Shown here: positions 25,904 through 34,554 of the stretch, piece by piece
Position numbering within the stretch: position 1 is the stretch's first letter
Layout of the letters: every line of letters begins with the position of its first letter
DNA from: Bradyrhizobiaceae bacterium
GTDB taxonomy: Bacteria; Pseudomonadota; Alphaproteobacteria; Rhizobiales; Aestuariivirgaceae
DNA length: 55,792 nucleotides
Direction: 5' to 3'
Assembly: GCA_947475225.1 (NCBI GenBank)
Contig: CANJMQ010000016.1
Location: forward strand, 1-55,792
Notes under the pieces: model-generated
The model's input: the letters and a program-made list of their open reading frames with translations, nothing else
What the model was told of the DNA's origin: nothing
The model's database searches: none
Made by a program: the position numbers and the translations under genes

Positions 25904-28363
25904 TCACGCCTTGATGCGCTCGCCCTTCGGGTCATAGAATGAATGGAACTGAAGCTTGGCGGGGTAACGCTTCCACGCCAGTTCCACCTCCCACTTTCCA
26001 CCTTCGACCCAGTCCTTCGTCACACCGTCCTTGTTGTGGACGTAGCCGAGGCCTAGCGACAGGTTCACCCGGTGTCCCCAGGCGCCCGAAGTGGTAGAAC
26101 CGACGAGCACGCCGTTCCGGTAGATCGGCTCCTCGTGATAGATCATGGGCGACTTGTCCGAATTATCCTCCAGTGCCAGGCACACGAAGCGCTTCGGCAG
26201 CACGGGCAGCGCTTTCTGCTTCAGCAGCGCCTCGCGCCCGATGAAGCCGCCAGGCTTGTCCCAGCTCACCGCGAAGCCGAGGCCCGCCTCGAGCGGAGTA
26301 TCTTCGTCGGCGATGTCATGGCCCCAGTGTCGATAGGCCTTCTCGGTGCGGCAGTTGTTCATGGTGTGCATGCCGGCCGGGGTGAGGCCGAAATCCTTGC
26401 CAGCCGCCTGCAGCACCTCGAATACATGCGCGGTGAATTCGGCAGGGATGTAGAGCTCCCAGCCCAGTTCACCGACATAGGTAATGCGGCTCGCCCGCAG
26501 GCGGGCATAGCCTACCTCAAGCTCCTTCGACGTGCCAAAGGGGAAGGCGGCATTGGAAAGGTCGGCGCCAGACACTTTCTCGAGCAGTGCCCGTGACTTT
26601 GGCCCCATGATGGCGATCATCGGCAGGCCTGACGTGATGTCGGTCGCCACGCAATGCGCGTCCGCCGGCGTGTGCCGCTTGAGCCAGGCCATATCGCGGA
26701 TCTGCGGTGCGGCTCCCGTCACGACAAGGAACTTGTTCTCCTCCAGCCTTGTGACGGTGAGGTCCGCCTCGATGCCGCCGCGCTCGTTCAGCCACTGTGT
26801 GTAGACGATGCGGCCAGGCTCCACGTCCACGTTTGCCGCCGAGACGCGATTCAACACCGTCAGGGCATCGCGGCCCTCAACCGAATACTTGGCGAAGCTC
26901 GACTGGTCGAAAAAGGCACAGTTGGTCATCAGCTGCTTGGCTTCATGGTCCGCACAGGGGAACCAGTTCTGGCGGCCATAGGAATATTCATATTCGGGTT
27001 TCACGCCACCGCGGGCATACCAGTTGGGGCGCTCCCAGCCGTTCACCTCGCCGAACACGGCACCGAGTTCCTTCTCGTAATGATAGAGAGGCGAACGCCT
27101 GACGCCGCGCGCCGTCTCCGCCTGTCGGTAGGGCCAGTGCATGGCGTAGAGGAGTCCCAAGCTCTCCGACACGCGCTCGCGCACATAGGATTTCACCGAC
27201 TGGAAGGGGTGGATGCGGCGGATGTCCATGCCCGTCACGTCCATCGGCGGATGGCCGTTCTTGATCCACTTGGAGAGCACCAGGCCCGCACCGCCTGATG
27301 ACTGGATGCCGATCGAGTTGAAGCCCGCCGCCACATAGACGTTCTTCACCTCCGGCGCTTCGCCGAGGTAATACTTTACGTCCGGGGTGAAGCTCTCGGG
27401 GCCGTTGAAGAACAGCTGGATGCCGGCCGTCTCCAGGAGCGGCACGCGGTTGAGGGCGTCGGCGAGGATCGGCTCGAAATGCTCCATGTCCTCCGGTAGT
27501 GTCACGAAGGCATGGTCTTCATCAATGCCGCCGCCGCCCCACGGCTTGGCCTTGGGTTCGAAGGCACCGATCATCAGCTTGCCGGCATCTTCCTTGTAGT
27601 AGGTACATTCGTCCGGCACGCGCACCACAGGCATGTTGCGCGGAAGCGCGGCGATGGGTTCCGACACGATGTAGAAATGCTCGCAGGCATGCAGCGGAAT
27701 GTTGACGCCGATGGAACGGCCAAGCTCGCGCGACCACATGCCCGATGCCACCACCACCTTGTCGGCGAGAATGGTGCCATCGCTGGTCTCGACGCCATAG
27801 GCGCTGCCGTCCCTGGTGAGGATCTTCGTGACCTTGACGTTCTCCAGCACCTTGGCGCCGCGTGAGCGCGCGCCCTGGGCCAATGCCTGCGTCACGTCGA
27901 TCGGGTTCACCTGTCCGTCCTTGGGCAGGAAGACACCGCCCTTGACGTTCTCCATGTTGTAGTGCGGCAGGCGTTCCTTGATCTCGCCGGTCGAGATTAC
28001 CTGCACGTCCAGCCCGAAGTTCTTGGCCATGGAGGCGCCACGGATGAGTTCCTCCAGCCGCCCGTCGCTGAGCGCAATCGAGATAGAGCCGTTCTGCTTG
28101 AACCCGGTGGCCTGTCCGGTTTCCTTCTCCAGCCCCTCGAACAGCGTGGTGGTGTACTTGGCAAGCTCGGTGAGGTTGCGGGTGGCGCGCAACTGGCCGA
28201 CGAGACCCGCCGCATGCCACGTGGTGCCGGAGGTAAGCTGCTTGCGCTCCAGCAGCACGACGTCGGTGATCCCTTCCTTGGTCAGGTGGTAGGCAATCGA
28301 ACAGCCGACGATGCCGCCGCCGATGATGACGACGTCGGCGCGGGCGGGCAGGGACTTGGACAT
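25904..28363 (-). CDS. dimethylglycine/sarcosine dehydrogenase-like flavoprotein
   Basis: An 819-residue FAD enzyme that demethylates N-methyl amino acids and passes the one-carbon unit to tetrahydrofolate. The dinucleotide loop is VIIGGGIVGCSIAYHL (residues 12-27). H50 in TTWHAAGL is the usual covalent FAD attachment site. The DAO domain spans about 10-370, the FAO_M linker about 370-425, and the aminomethyltransferase (GCV_T) domain about 430-700, with its C-terminal barrel to 819. No partner subunit adjoins it. It is divergent from rhodanese-metZ, a neighbourhood that ties methyl-group release to methionine synthesis (inference). Substrate choice between dimethylglycine and sarcosine is open. 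Confidence 0.92.
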   Translation of the reverse strand: MSKSLPARADVVIIGGGIVGCSIAYHLTKEGITDVVLLERKQLTSGTTWHAAGLVGQLRATRNLTELAKYTTTLFEGLEKETGQATGFKQNGSISIALSDGRLEELIRGASMAKNFGLDVQVISTGEIKERLPHYNMENVKGGVFLPKDGQVNPIDVTQALAQGARSRGAKVLENVKVTKILTRDGSAYGVETSDGTILADKVVVASGMWSRELGRSIGVNIPLHACEHFYIVSEPIAALPRNMPVVRVPDECTYYKEDAGKLMIGAFEPKAKPWGGGGIDEDHAFVTLPEDMEHFEPILADALNRVPLLETAGIQLFFNGPESFTPDVKYYLGEAPEVKNVYVAAGFNSIGIQSSGGAGLVLSKWIKNGHPPMDVTGMDIRRIHPFQSVKSYVRERVSESLGLLYAMHWPYRQAETARGVRRSPLYHYEKELGAVFGEVNGWERPNWYARGGVKPEYEYSYGRQNWFPCADHEAKQLMTNCAFFDQSSFAKYSVEGRDALTVLNRVSAANVDVEPGRIVYTQWLNERGGIEADLTVTRLEENKFLVVTGAAPQIRDMAWLKRHTPADAHCVATDITSGLPMIAIMGPKSRALLEKVSGADLSNAAFPFGTSKELEVGYARLRASRITYVGELGWELYIPAEFTAHVFEVLQAAGKDFGLTPAGMHTMNNCRTEKAYRHWGHDIADEDTPLEAGLGFAVSWDKPGGFIGREALLKQKALPVLPKRFVCLALEDNSDKSPMIYHEEPIYRNGVLVGSTTSGAWGHRVNLSLGLGYVHNKDGVTKDWVEGGKWEVELAWKRYPAKLQFHSFYDPKGERIKA

Positions 28364-28488
28364 CAGGTAAACTCCGGATCAGATGGTGAATTCTTCTAAC
28401 AGGCCCGGGGGTGCAACCGGAAGCGCCAAACCGCCTCACGAGGCCGGGCCAGAGCCTCACCTGCCACCGGGCCAGCGGGCAAATTCCT

Positions 28489-28517
28489 TTGCAGGTCGAA
28501 TCCGTTTGGACTAAATC
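28489..28517 (+). promoter_or_regulatory. candidate promoter of rhodanese-metZ
   Basis: TTGCAG (28489-28494) and TAAATC (28512-28517) are separated by 17 bases. The predicted start of transcription falls about 20 bases before the rhodanese ATG, and the -10 hexamer overlaps the inverted repeat at 28515-28538. Confidence 0.45.
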
Positions 28518-28538
28518 CGTTCGAAACAACGAACGGAT
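28515..28538. promoter_or_regulatory. inverted repeat, candidate operator upstream of rhodanese-metZ
   Basis: ATCCGTTCG and CGAACGGAT form perfect 9-bp arms around AAACAA. The core, GTTCG-N6-CGAAC at 28519-28534, is identical in arms and spacing to the palindrome at 12500-12515 in front of the XRE-cupin regulator. It overlaps the -10 region and lies six bases before the rhodanese ATG, a position expected for a repressor site. Confidence 0.6.
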
Positions 28539-28544
28539 CGTTCC

Positions 28545-28946
28545 ATGCATCAGGGTGACATTTCGCCGGCCGAGGCCTACCAGCGGCTTCAGAACAACCC
28601 CGCCGCCGTGCTGATCGACGTGCGCACCCAGCCTGAATGGGTGTTCGTGGGCGTGCCTGCGGTCGATCGCCTCATCCGCCTGTCTTGGCAGGTTTTCCCG
28701 TCGATGCAGGTGAACGGCAATTTCGCGGCCGAGGTAGACCAGTTGGGGCTCCCCAAGGATGCGGAAATCCTCTGCATCTGTCGCTCCGGCGCGCGTTCGG
28801 CGTCGGCCGCTTGGGCGCTGACGCAGGCTGGCTATTCCAACGCCTGGAACGTGGCCCAGGGCTTCGAGGGTGACAAGGATGCCACCGGCCACCGCGGTGT
28901 TTTGGGCGGCTGGAAAGCCGCGGGACTGCCCTGGGTCCAGAGCTAG
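28545..28946 (+). CDS. rhodanese-like sulfurtransferase linked to metZ
   Basis: A 133-residue single-domain rhodanese. AVLIDVRTQPEWVFVGVP carries the fold's D-x-R motif. Cys79 in ICRSGARSASAA is the catalytic residue, with an R-S-G-A-R-S loop. It lies 19 bases before metZ, a pairing frequent in alphaproteobacteria, and may deliver or remove sulfane sulfur around homocysteine formation (inference). The region where a ribosome-binding site should be is taken up by the inverted repeat, so translation may start on a very short leader. Confidence 0.88.
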   Translation: MHQGDISPAEAYQRLQNNPAAVLIDVRTQPEWVFVGVPAVDRLIRLSWQVFPSMQVNGNFAAEVDQLGLPKDAEILCICRSGARSASAAWALTQAGYSNAWNVAQGFEGDKDATGHRGVLGGWKAAGLPWVQS

Positions 28947-28965
28947 AGAGCGGGAAAGTAGTTTC

Positions 28966-30159
28966 ATGAAGAAGAGAAAATCCGATCCCAGCACCTGGGG
29001 TGACGCCACCAAGCTCGTTCGTGGTGGGCTGGACCGCACCAAGCATGGCGAGACCTCGGAAGCCCTCTTCCTCAATTCAGGCTTCGTCTATGACCAGCCC
29101 GAAACCGCCGAGTCCCGTTTTGCAGGGGAGGATGACGGCTATGTCTATGGTCGTTACGGCAACCCCACCGTCACGATGTTCGAGGAACGGCTGGCACTGC
29201 TCGAAGGGGCAGAAGCGTGCTACGCCGTCGCCTCCGGCATGGCCGCCGTCTTCGGCGCACTCGCCTGCCAGCTGAAGGCGGGCGACCATCTCGTCGCCTC
29301 CCGGGCGCTGTTTGGCTCCTGCTACCAGATCGTCACGTCGATCCTGCCACGCTTCGGCATCAAGACGACGCTGGTCGACGGCCACGATCTGAACGCCTGG
29401 AAGGAAGCCATCACCTCGGACACCAGGTGCGTGTTCCTCGAGACCCCATCCAACCCCGGCCTCGAAGTCATCGACCTCGAAGCGGTCTGCGCCATCGCCA
29501 AGGCCAGGGGCGCCAACATCGTCGTCGACAACATCTTCGCCACCCCCATCCTGCAGCGCCCGCTCGAATATGGCGCCGACGTGATCGTCTATTCCGGCAC
29601 CAAGCACATGGACGGGCAGGGGCGCGTCCTCGGCGGCGCCATCATGTCGACGAGGAAGTTCAAGGACGATGAGCTGAAGCCATTCCTCCGTCACACCGGC
29701 CCGTCGATCTCACCCTTCAACGCCTGGGTGCTGCTCAAGGGCCTCGAGACGATGAAGCTGCGCGTCGAAGCCCAGAGCCATGCCGCGCTGAAGGTGGCAC
29801 AGGCGCTGGAAGCCATGCCGGGCATCGCCCGCGTGCTTTACCCGCACCTCGACTCCCACCCGCAGGCGCTGCTGTGCCGCAAGCAGATGAAGCTCGGCGG
29901 CACAATGGTCACCTTTGAGGTCGAGGGCGGCAAGAAGAAGGCCTTCGACCTTTTGAGGAATTTGGGGATCATCGACATCTCCAACAACCTGGGCGACGCC
30001 AAGTCGCTGATGACGCACCCAGCCTCCACCACCCACCGCAACATCGGTGCGGAGGCCCGCGCCATGATGGGCATCACCGACGGCATGCTCCGCCTCTCGG
30101 TCGGCCTCGAGGACACGGCCGACCTGATCGGCGACCTGATGCAGGCGAACAAAGCGTAA
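28966..30159 (+). CDS. metZ: O-succinylhomoserine sulfhydrylase
   Basis: PLP enzyme that makes homocysteine directly from O-succinylhomoserine and sulfide. I chose ATG 28966 (MKKRKSDPSTWGDATKLVRG), giving 397 residues; the open frame extends upstream into the rhodanese gene. Signatures are YGRYGNPTVTMFEERLALLE, EACYAVASGMAAVF, and the PLP lysine in YSGTKHMDGQGRVLGG near residue 212. The C-terminal LMTHPASTTH and LRLSVGLED blocks are also typical. It uses the sulfide produced by the cys operon of this window. I did not find a SAM-II riboswitch pattern upstream. Confidence 0.95.
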   Translation: MKKRKSDPSTWGDATKLVRGGLDRTKHGETSEALFLNSGFVYDQPETAESRFAGEDDGYVYGRYGNPTVTMFEERLALLEGAEACYAVASGMAAVFGALACQLKAGDHLVASRALFGSCYQIVTSILPRFGIKTTLVDGHDLNAWKEAITSDTRCVFLETPSNPGLEVIDLEAVCAIAKARGANIVVDNIFATPILQRPLEYGADVIVYSGTKHMDGQGRVLGGAIMSTRKFKDDELKPFLRHTGPSISPFNAWVLLKGLETMKLRVEAQSHAALKVAQALEAMPGIARVLYPHLDSHPQALLCRKQMKLGGTMVTFEVEGGKKKAFDLLRNLGIIDISNNLGDAKSLMTHPASTTHRNIGAEARAMMGITDGMLRLSVGLEDTADLIGDLMQANKA

Positions 30160-30183
30160 AGTCTGCAGACCTCCTGCCTCTGT

Positions 30184-30266
30184 TCATCATGCGCGGACTT
30201 GATCCGAGCATCCATTTTACCAGAGCCACCTGAAAGGGGTGGCCGGATCACGTCCGGCCATGATGA
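30184..30266. repeat. palindromic intergenic repeat
   Basis: The 83-base unit is bounded by TCATCATG and its exact complement CATGATGA. It contains two internal hairpins: GCGGACTTGATCCGAGC and GGCCGGA-tcacg-TCCGGCC. It resembles short mobile palindromic repeats of alphaproteobacteria. The right hairpin recurs, with small changes, at 23020-23041. Confidence 0.6.
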
Positions 30267-30330
30267 GTTCGCACCCGGTTGACTCGGCATCACCACCTAA
30301 ATAGCGTCCAACTTATGTTGGGAGCATCAC

Positions 30331-31365
30331 ATGCCGAACAGCGCGAGGATGACACGCCGCATCTGCCACGTCCTGCTTTCGATCATCGTCTCCTCCGGTG
30401 TAGCCATGGCCGCTGACACGCTCCCGCTGCCCGACACGATCTCACCGCAGGCGAAAACTGTCATCGAGTTCCTGCAGTCTTCAGGTCTCAAGCAGCTGAA
30501 CGGTCCGGCACCGGATGACCGCGCTGGGTGGAAGACCCTGCACGACGCGCAGGAAAAAGCGCTTGAAGGGCCGAACAAGGCCGTTCTCGACCAGCTTGGT
30601 GCCACACTGAGGGGTGGCATAATCGACAGCGTGCCCGTGCTCGACATCCGTCCGAAGGGCTGGGCAGATGATGGCCGCCTCATCGTCTACATCCACGGCG
30701 GTGGTTTCACTTTGTTCAGCGCCCACTCCATGGCAGGCCTGGGCGCCCTCGTCGCACAGGCCGCAGGCATGCGGGTGATTTCCATCGACTACACCAACCC
30801 GCCCGCCGTGCAGTGGGACACGGTGCAGGCGCAGATCAGCGCGGTGCTGACCACGATTGTCGCACAGGGCACGCCGATGAGCCGCGTCGCGCTGTTCGGT
30901 GACTCGGCCGGCGGCAACCTCGTCATTCGCGCGGTGCTGAACATGCGCGACAAAGGGCAGGACATGCCCGCAGCCGTACTGCTGTTCTCGCCCTGGGCAG
31001 ACCTCTCGAATTCAGGCGACACGGCCATCACGCTGCACGAGGCTGACCCGACACTATCCTATGACGGCTTGCTGGCGAATTCGGCACTGGCCTATGCAGG
31101 CAGCCTCGACCTCAAGGACCCGCGCGTCTCGCCGCTCTACGGCGATTTCTCGAAGGGTTTTCCGTCCACCCTCATCCAGGAGGGCACCCGCACCATCCTG
31201 CTCTCGACAAGTGTGCGCACCTATCGTGCGCTGAAGGCGGCGAAGGTGGACGCGGCGATCGACCTCTACGAAGGCATGTGGCACCTATTTCAAGGGGCTC
31301 CCGCGCCGGAGGCCGCGTCGGCCCTGGCCAGTGCAGGAGACTTCCTCAGGTCGCGGATGAAGTAG
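30331..31365 (+). CDS. secreted alpha/beta hydrolase of the hormone-sensitive-lipase type
   Basis: A 344-residue esterase. The N-terminus carries a signal peptide with a probable cut after VAMA near residue 29. The oxyanion loop is HGGGF and the nucleophile lies in GDSAGGN, the hormone-sensitive-lipase pattern. The histidine of the triad is probably in MWHLFQ near 315. Substrates of this family include short-chain esters and lactones. It is preceded by a palindromic repeat and overlaps the convergent MFS gene by 20 bases. A second in-frame start, ATG 30349 (MTRRICHVLL), is possible. Confidence 0.88.
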   Translation: MPNSARMTRRICHVLLSIIVSSGVAMAADTLPLPDTISPQAKTVIEFLQSSGLKQLNGPAPDDRAGWKTLHDAQEKALEGPNKAVLDQLGATLRGGIIDSVPVLDIRPKGWADDGRLIVYIHGGGFTLFSAHSMAGLGALVAQAAGMRVISIDYTNPPAVQWDTVQAQISAVLTTIVAQGTPMSRVALFGDSAGGNLVIRAVLNMRDKGQDMPAAVLLFSPWADLSNSGDTAITLHEADPTLSYDGLLANSALAYAGSLDLKDPRVSPLYGDFSKGFPSTLIQEGTRTILLSTSVRTYRALKAAKVDAAIDLYEGMWHLFQGAPAPEAASALASAGDFLRSRMK

Positions 31366-32542
31366 CGGCAGGCGCCTTTCGGGCAAAGCGGTCCGACACC
31401 AGGAGTTGGATCAGCGTCAACCCGGCACTGATTGCGGCAGCAATGCCAAGCACGGGCAATCCCTTCCAGTCCAGCAACCGTGCACCGATCGACGAACCGA
31501 TGGCGATGCCGGCATAGACCATGGCCGCGTTGAGTGCGAGGGCAAGTGCCGGGGTCTGGGGCGAGATTGCCACGAGCCTGACCTGCTGCGGCGGCACGAA
31601 GCACCAGGCGAAGCCGCTCCACACCGTCACGATCAGGGCCAGCAGCCACGGGTTCCACGGCATCACCGAGAACAGCGGCAATATCGCCATATGACCAAGG
31701 CAGACCATCACCAGCGTGCGCAACGCCCCAAACCGGTCGCTCAGGTAGCCGCCGATGAAGTTCCCGCTCACCGCCCCAATGCCGAACAGCACGAAGTAGA
31801 GCGGTACCATGTGGGCTTGCGCACCCGTCGAGGCCTCGATGATCGGGCCGAAGAAGGTGAAGGCGATATAGACCGATGTCATCAGCATGGCGGTGAAACT
31901 GACCGCCAACATCAGCCGCAGGTTCCCGAGCGCAGAGAGAATGGTGGAGATGCTGCCCGCCGGCACGTGGATGTCGCGCGGGACCATGCGCAGCAACACG
32001 GCCGCGAAGACGGCAGCCAGCGCCGCCACGAGAAAGAACGGCGCATGCCAACCGAAACGGTAGGCCAGCCAGGCGCCCGCCGGAACCCCCACCACCTGTG
32101 CCATGGACATGCCCGCAAAGACCTTGGCGAGGGCCCGGCCCCTTTCCTCGATGGGGGCCACGGCAACCGCCACGCCGGCTGATAGTGGCGTGTAGAGTGC
32201 CGCTCCCAATGCCACGATCAGGCGGGAGAGGGCCAGCATGGTCAGCGTCGTCGATACGGCGGAGATCAGCGTGCCGAGGCAGAACAGCCCAAGTGCCCCG
32301 GAGAGCACCAAGTGGCGCGGCAATCTCCCGGTCAGCGCCGCACCGATGGGCGAGAGCAGTGCGTAGGCGACGGCATAGCTTGTGATGACGATCCCGGCAT
32401 CGGCCTTGGACACACCGAGCGCCTCGGCAATCGGCGATACGATGCCGATGACCACGAAGACGCCCATGCCGACAATGAAATTGCCGGCCGCCAGAAGCCA
32501 AAGGAGGGATGATGCTTTGGCCTTGGACAGGGCGTCAGCCAT
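31346..32542 (-). CDS. MFS transporter (drug/arabinose efflux-like)
   Basis: A 398-residue twelve-helix transporter. I chose ATG 32542 (MADALSKAKASS), since the frame further upstream overlaps the Rrf2 gene. Helix 2-3 loop GAALTGRLPRHLVLSG carries the G-x-x-x-x-R pattern, and helix 4 has SRLIVALGAALYTP. The similarity is to the AraJ/YdhP efflux branch of the family. It follows the Rrf2 regulator after ten bases, so it is probably regulated by it. The substrate is unknown; the pair suggests efflux of a reactive or toxic compound (inference). Confidence 0.88.
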   Translation of the reverse strand: MADALSKAKASSLLWLLAAGNFIVGMGVFVVIGIVSPIAEALGVSKADAGIVITSYAVAYALLSPIGAALTGRLPRHLVLSGALGLFCLGTLISAVSTTLTMLALSRLIVALGAALYTPLSAGVAVAVAPIEERGRALAKVFAGMSMAQVVGVPAGAWLAYRFGWHAPFFLVAALAAVFAAVLLRMVPRDIHVPAGSISTILSALGNLRLMLAVSFTAMLMTSVYIAFTFFGPIIEASTGAQAHMVPLYFVLFGIGAVSGNFIGGYLSDRFGALRTLVMVCLGHMAILPLFSVMPWNPWLLALIVTVWSGFAWCFVPPQQVRLVAISPQTPALALALNAAMVYAGIAIGSSIGARLLDWKGLPVLGIAAAISAGLTLIQLLVSDRFARKAPAATSSAT

Positions 32543-32552
32543 CTGGGAGAGA

Positions 32553-32969
32553 TCAGACGATCGCCGAGGCGACGTCGCGGATCGATGTCTTCGCGAGGCT
32601 CGAATGCAGCGCACATTCGGCGGCCCTGAGCGGCCCCGTCAGGATCTGGCCGAGTTGGGCGGCAACCGGACAGGTCGAATGTGGGTCTGTCTTGTGCATG
32701 CGGAAGACGTTCTCGTCCTCCACCGCGAAATAGACATCCGCCAGCGTGATCTGCGCGGGGTCCTTGTTCAGTTCGAAACCACCGGCCCGGCCAGCGACGG
32801 ATTTCACCAGGCTGGCCTTTTCAAGCTCGGTCATCAGCCGGCGGATCACCACAGGGTTGGTGTGCACGCTCTCCGCGACGAGTGCCGAGCACACGGGGCC
32901 CTTGCCCCTGCATCGGGCGAGGACGCTCATGGCGTGGACGGCGACGATGAATCGGCTGCTGGACAACAT
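32553..32969 (-). CDS. Rrf2-family transcriptional regulator
   Basis: A 138-residue winged-helix regulator. The DNA-binding part is SALVAESVHTNPVVIRRLMTELEKASLV near residues 28-55, followed by the wing KSVAGRAGGFEL. Cysteines at about 20, 27, 99 and 117 do not form the closely spaced C-x5-C-x5-C of IscR or NsrR, so this is more like the redox or electrophile-sensing YwnA group than an iron-sulfur sensor (inference). A perfect palindrome covers the ribosome-binding site. It forms an operon with the downstream MFS gene. Confidence 0.9.
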   Translation of the reverse strand: MLSSSRFIVAVHAMSVLARCRGKGPVCSALVAESVHTNPVVIRRLMTELEKASLVKSVAGRAGGFELNKDPAQITLADVYFAVEDENVFRMHKTDPHSTCPVAAQLGQILTGPLRAAECALHSSLAKTSIRDVASAIV

Positions 32970-32973
32970 AACG

Positions 32974-32990
32974 GTAACTCCAAGAGTTAC
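32974..32990. promoter_or_regulatory. perfect inverted repeat over the Rrf2 gene ribosome-binding site
   Basis: GTAACTC-caa-GAGTTAC is a 17-base palindrome that ends five bases from the Rrf2 start codon on the minus strand. Its TTGGAG is the only ribosome-binding-site-like sequence available. Rrf2 proteins usually autoregulate through such sites. Confidence 0.55.
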
Positions 32991-33096
32991 ATCGGCATGG
33001 TAGCCCCAAAGGTCAAGCGATTTAAATGGCCTAGGGTGAGGGGATTGTTAACCGAGTCCGTCGAAAGCTGCGACAGGAATCAACGGGAACTGGCCA

Positions 33097-33399
33097 ATGC
33101 GCCGCTTCGACTTCGTCGTCACCTGCGTATGTTGCGCGCTGCTCGGCTATTTCGGCTGGCACGCCTACAAGGGGCCACGCGGCTTTCCCTACCGCGACGG
33201 GCTCATGGTGAAGGTGGCGAGCCTGCAGGACAAGTTCGAGGGGATGCAGAAGAACCGCGCAAAACTGGAGAGCAAGGTTACCCTGCTGCGCCCCGAAAGC
33301 ATCGACCCAGACCTCCTCGACGAACTGGCCCGCGGCGACCTCGAACTGGCCAAGCCAAGCGACGTGGTTGCCTTCACAGCGCAGAAAATCTCTGAGTAA
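33097..33399 (+). CDS. FtsB/DivIC-like septum formation protein
   Basis: A 100-residue protein with one N-terminal transmembrane helix (VVTCVCCALLGYFGWHAY, residues 7-24), then a short loop and a coiled coil (LMVKVASLQDKFEGMQKNRAKLE, in part) near residues 36-62. The C-terminus has RPESIDPDLLDELAR, the alphaproteobacterial DivIC signature. FtsB bridges FtsL and FtsQ in the divisome. The gene just upstream of pdhA in many Hyphomicrobiales is this one, which supports the call. It is divergent from the Rrf2 gene. Confidence 0.87.
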   Translation: MRRFDFVVTCVCCALLGYFGWHAYKGPRGFPYRDGLMVKVASLQDKFEGMQKNRAKLESKVTLLRPESIDPDLLDELARGDLELAKPSDVVAFTAQKISE

Positions 33400-33503
33400 A
33401 ATCCGCAGTGTAAACCGAACTTCAGTTAATTCGGAAAAGCACCGGTATTCTCAATCGTTTAATGCTATCTATCGGCCATTGGTCATGGCTGGAGGAAGCA
33501 TTC

Positions 33504-34541
33504 ATGGCGGTCAAGTCGGCCTATATCTCGAAGAAATCGGCCAAGGGCGACAAGCCCAACCTCACCAACAGCGGCTTCACCACCGCGGAGGAGCTTTACG
33601 CCTACCGCGAAATGCTGCTGATCCGCCGCTTCGAGGAAAAGGCCGGCCAACTCTATGGCATGGGCTTCATCGGCGGCTTCTGCCACCTCTACATTGGCCA
33701 GGAAGCTGTCGTCGTGGGCATGGAAATGGCCCAGAAGGAGGGTGACCAGGTCATCACCTCCTACCGCGATCACGGCCATATGCTGGCCGCCGGCATGGAC
33801 CCCAAGGGCGTCATGGCGGAGTTGACCGGCCGCAAGGGCGGGTTGTCCAAGGGCAAGGGCGGCTCCATGCACATGTTCAGCAAGGAAAAGCAGTTCTACG
33901 GCGGCCACGGCATCGTCGGCGCTCAGGTGCCGCTCGGCGCCGGGCTGGCCTTTGCCAACAAGTACCGCGGCAACGACCATGTCTCGGTCGCCTATTTCGG
34001 CGACGGTGCAGCCAACCAGGGCCAGGTCTACGAGACCTTCAACATGGCCTCGATCTGGAAGCTTCCGGTAATCTTCGTGATCGAGAACAATCGCTATGCC
34101 ATGGGCACGGCGGCGTCACGTTCGACGGCCGTCTCGGATCATCTCGGCGCGCGTGGCGCCGCCTTCGGCATTCCCTGCGAACAGGTAGACGGGATGGACG
34201 TGCGCGCCGTCCGCGATGCTGCCGACCGCGCCATCGAGCACTGCCGCGCGGGCGAGGGGCCTTATATCCTCGAGATGATGACCTACCGCTACCGCGGCCA
34301 TTCCATGTCGGACCCGGCGAAGTACCGGTCCAAGGAAGAAGTGCAGAAAATGCGCGAGGAGCATGACCCGATCGAGCAGGTGAAAGCCCGCATCCTCAAC
34401 GGCAAGCTCGCTACCGAGGACGATCTCAAGAAGATCGATGCCGAGATCCGCGCCGTTGTCACCGAAGCCGCGGAATTCGCCCAGAACGATCCGGAGCCGA
34501 GCCCGGCCGAGCTTTACACCGACATCTACGTGAACGCCTGA
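33504..34541 (+). CDS. pdhA: pyruvate dehydrogenase E1 component, alpha subunit
   Basis: The thiamine-diphosphate-dependent decarboxylase subunit of the PDH complex. I chose ATG 33504 ([11 protein letters not shown]) with GGAGGA upstream, giving 345 residues. The TPP-binding pattern is present: [17 protein letters not shown] near 158-175, ending in ENNRYAMGT. The [15 protein letters not shown] loop near residue 265 carries the histidine and serine typical of phosphorylation-loop regions. It lies 13 bases before pdhB. Confidence 0.97.
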   Translation: MAVKSAYISKKSAKGDKPNLTNSGFTTAEELYAYREMLLIRRFEEKAGQLYGMGFIGGFCHLYIGQEAVVVGMEMAQKEGDQVITSYRDHGHMLAAGMDPKGVMAELTGRKGGLSKGKGGSMHMFSKEKQFYGGHGIVGAQVPLGAGLAFANKYRGNDHVSVAYFGDGAANQGQVYETFNMASIWKLPVIFVIENNRYAMGTAASRSTAVSDHLGARGAAFGIPCEQVDGMDVRAVRDAADRAIEHCRAGEGPYILEMMTYRYRGHSMSDPAKYRSKEEVQKMREEHDPIEQVKARILNGKLATEDDLKKIDAEIRAVVTEAAEFAQNDPEPSPAELYTDIYVNA

Positions 34542-34554
34542 GCCGGGGACGCCA

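Noticed and set aside
28364-28965. SAM-II riboswitch upstream of rhodanese-metZ
   Set aside because: Alphaproteobacterial metZ/metA genes often have one, but I found neither the conserved GCTAAA end nor the expected pseudoknot pattern between the divergent genes.
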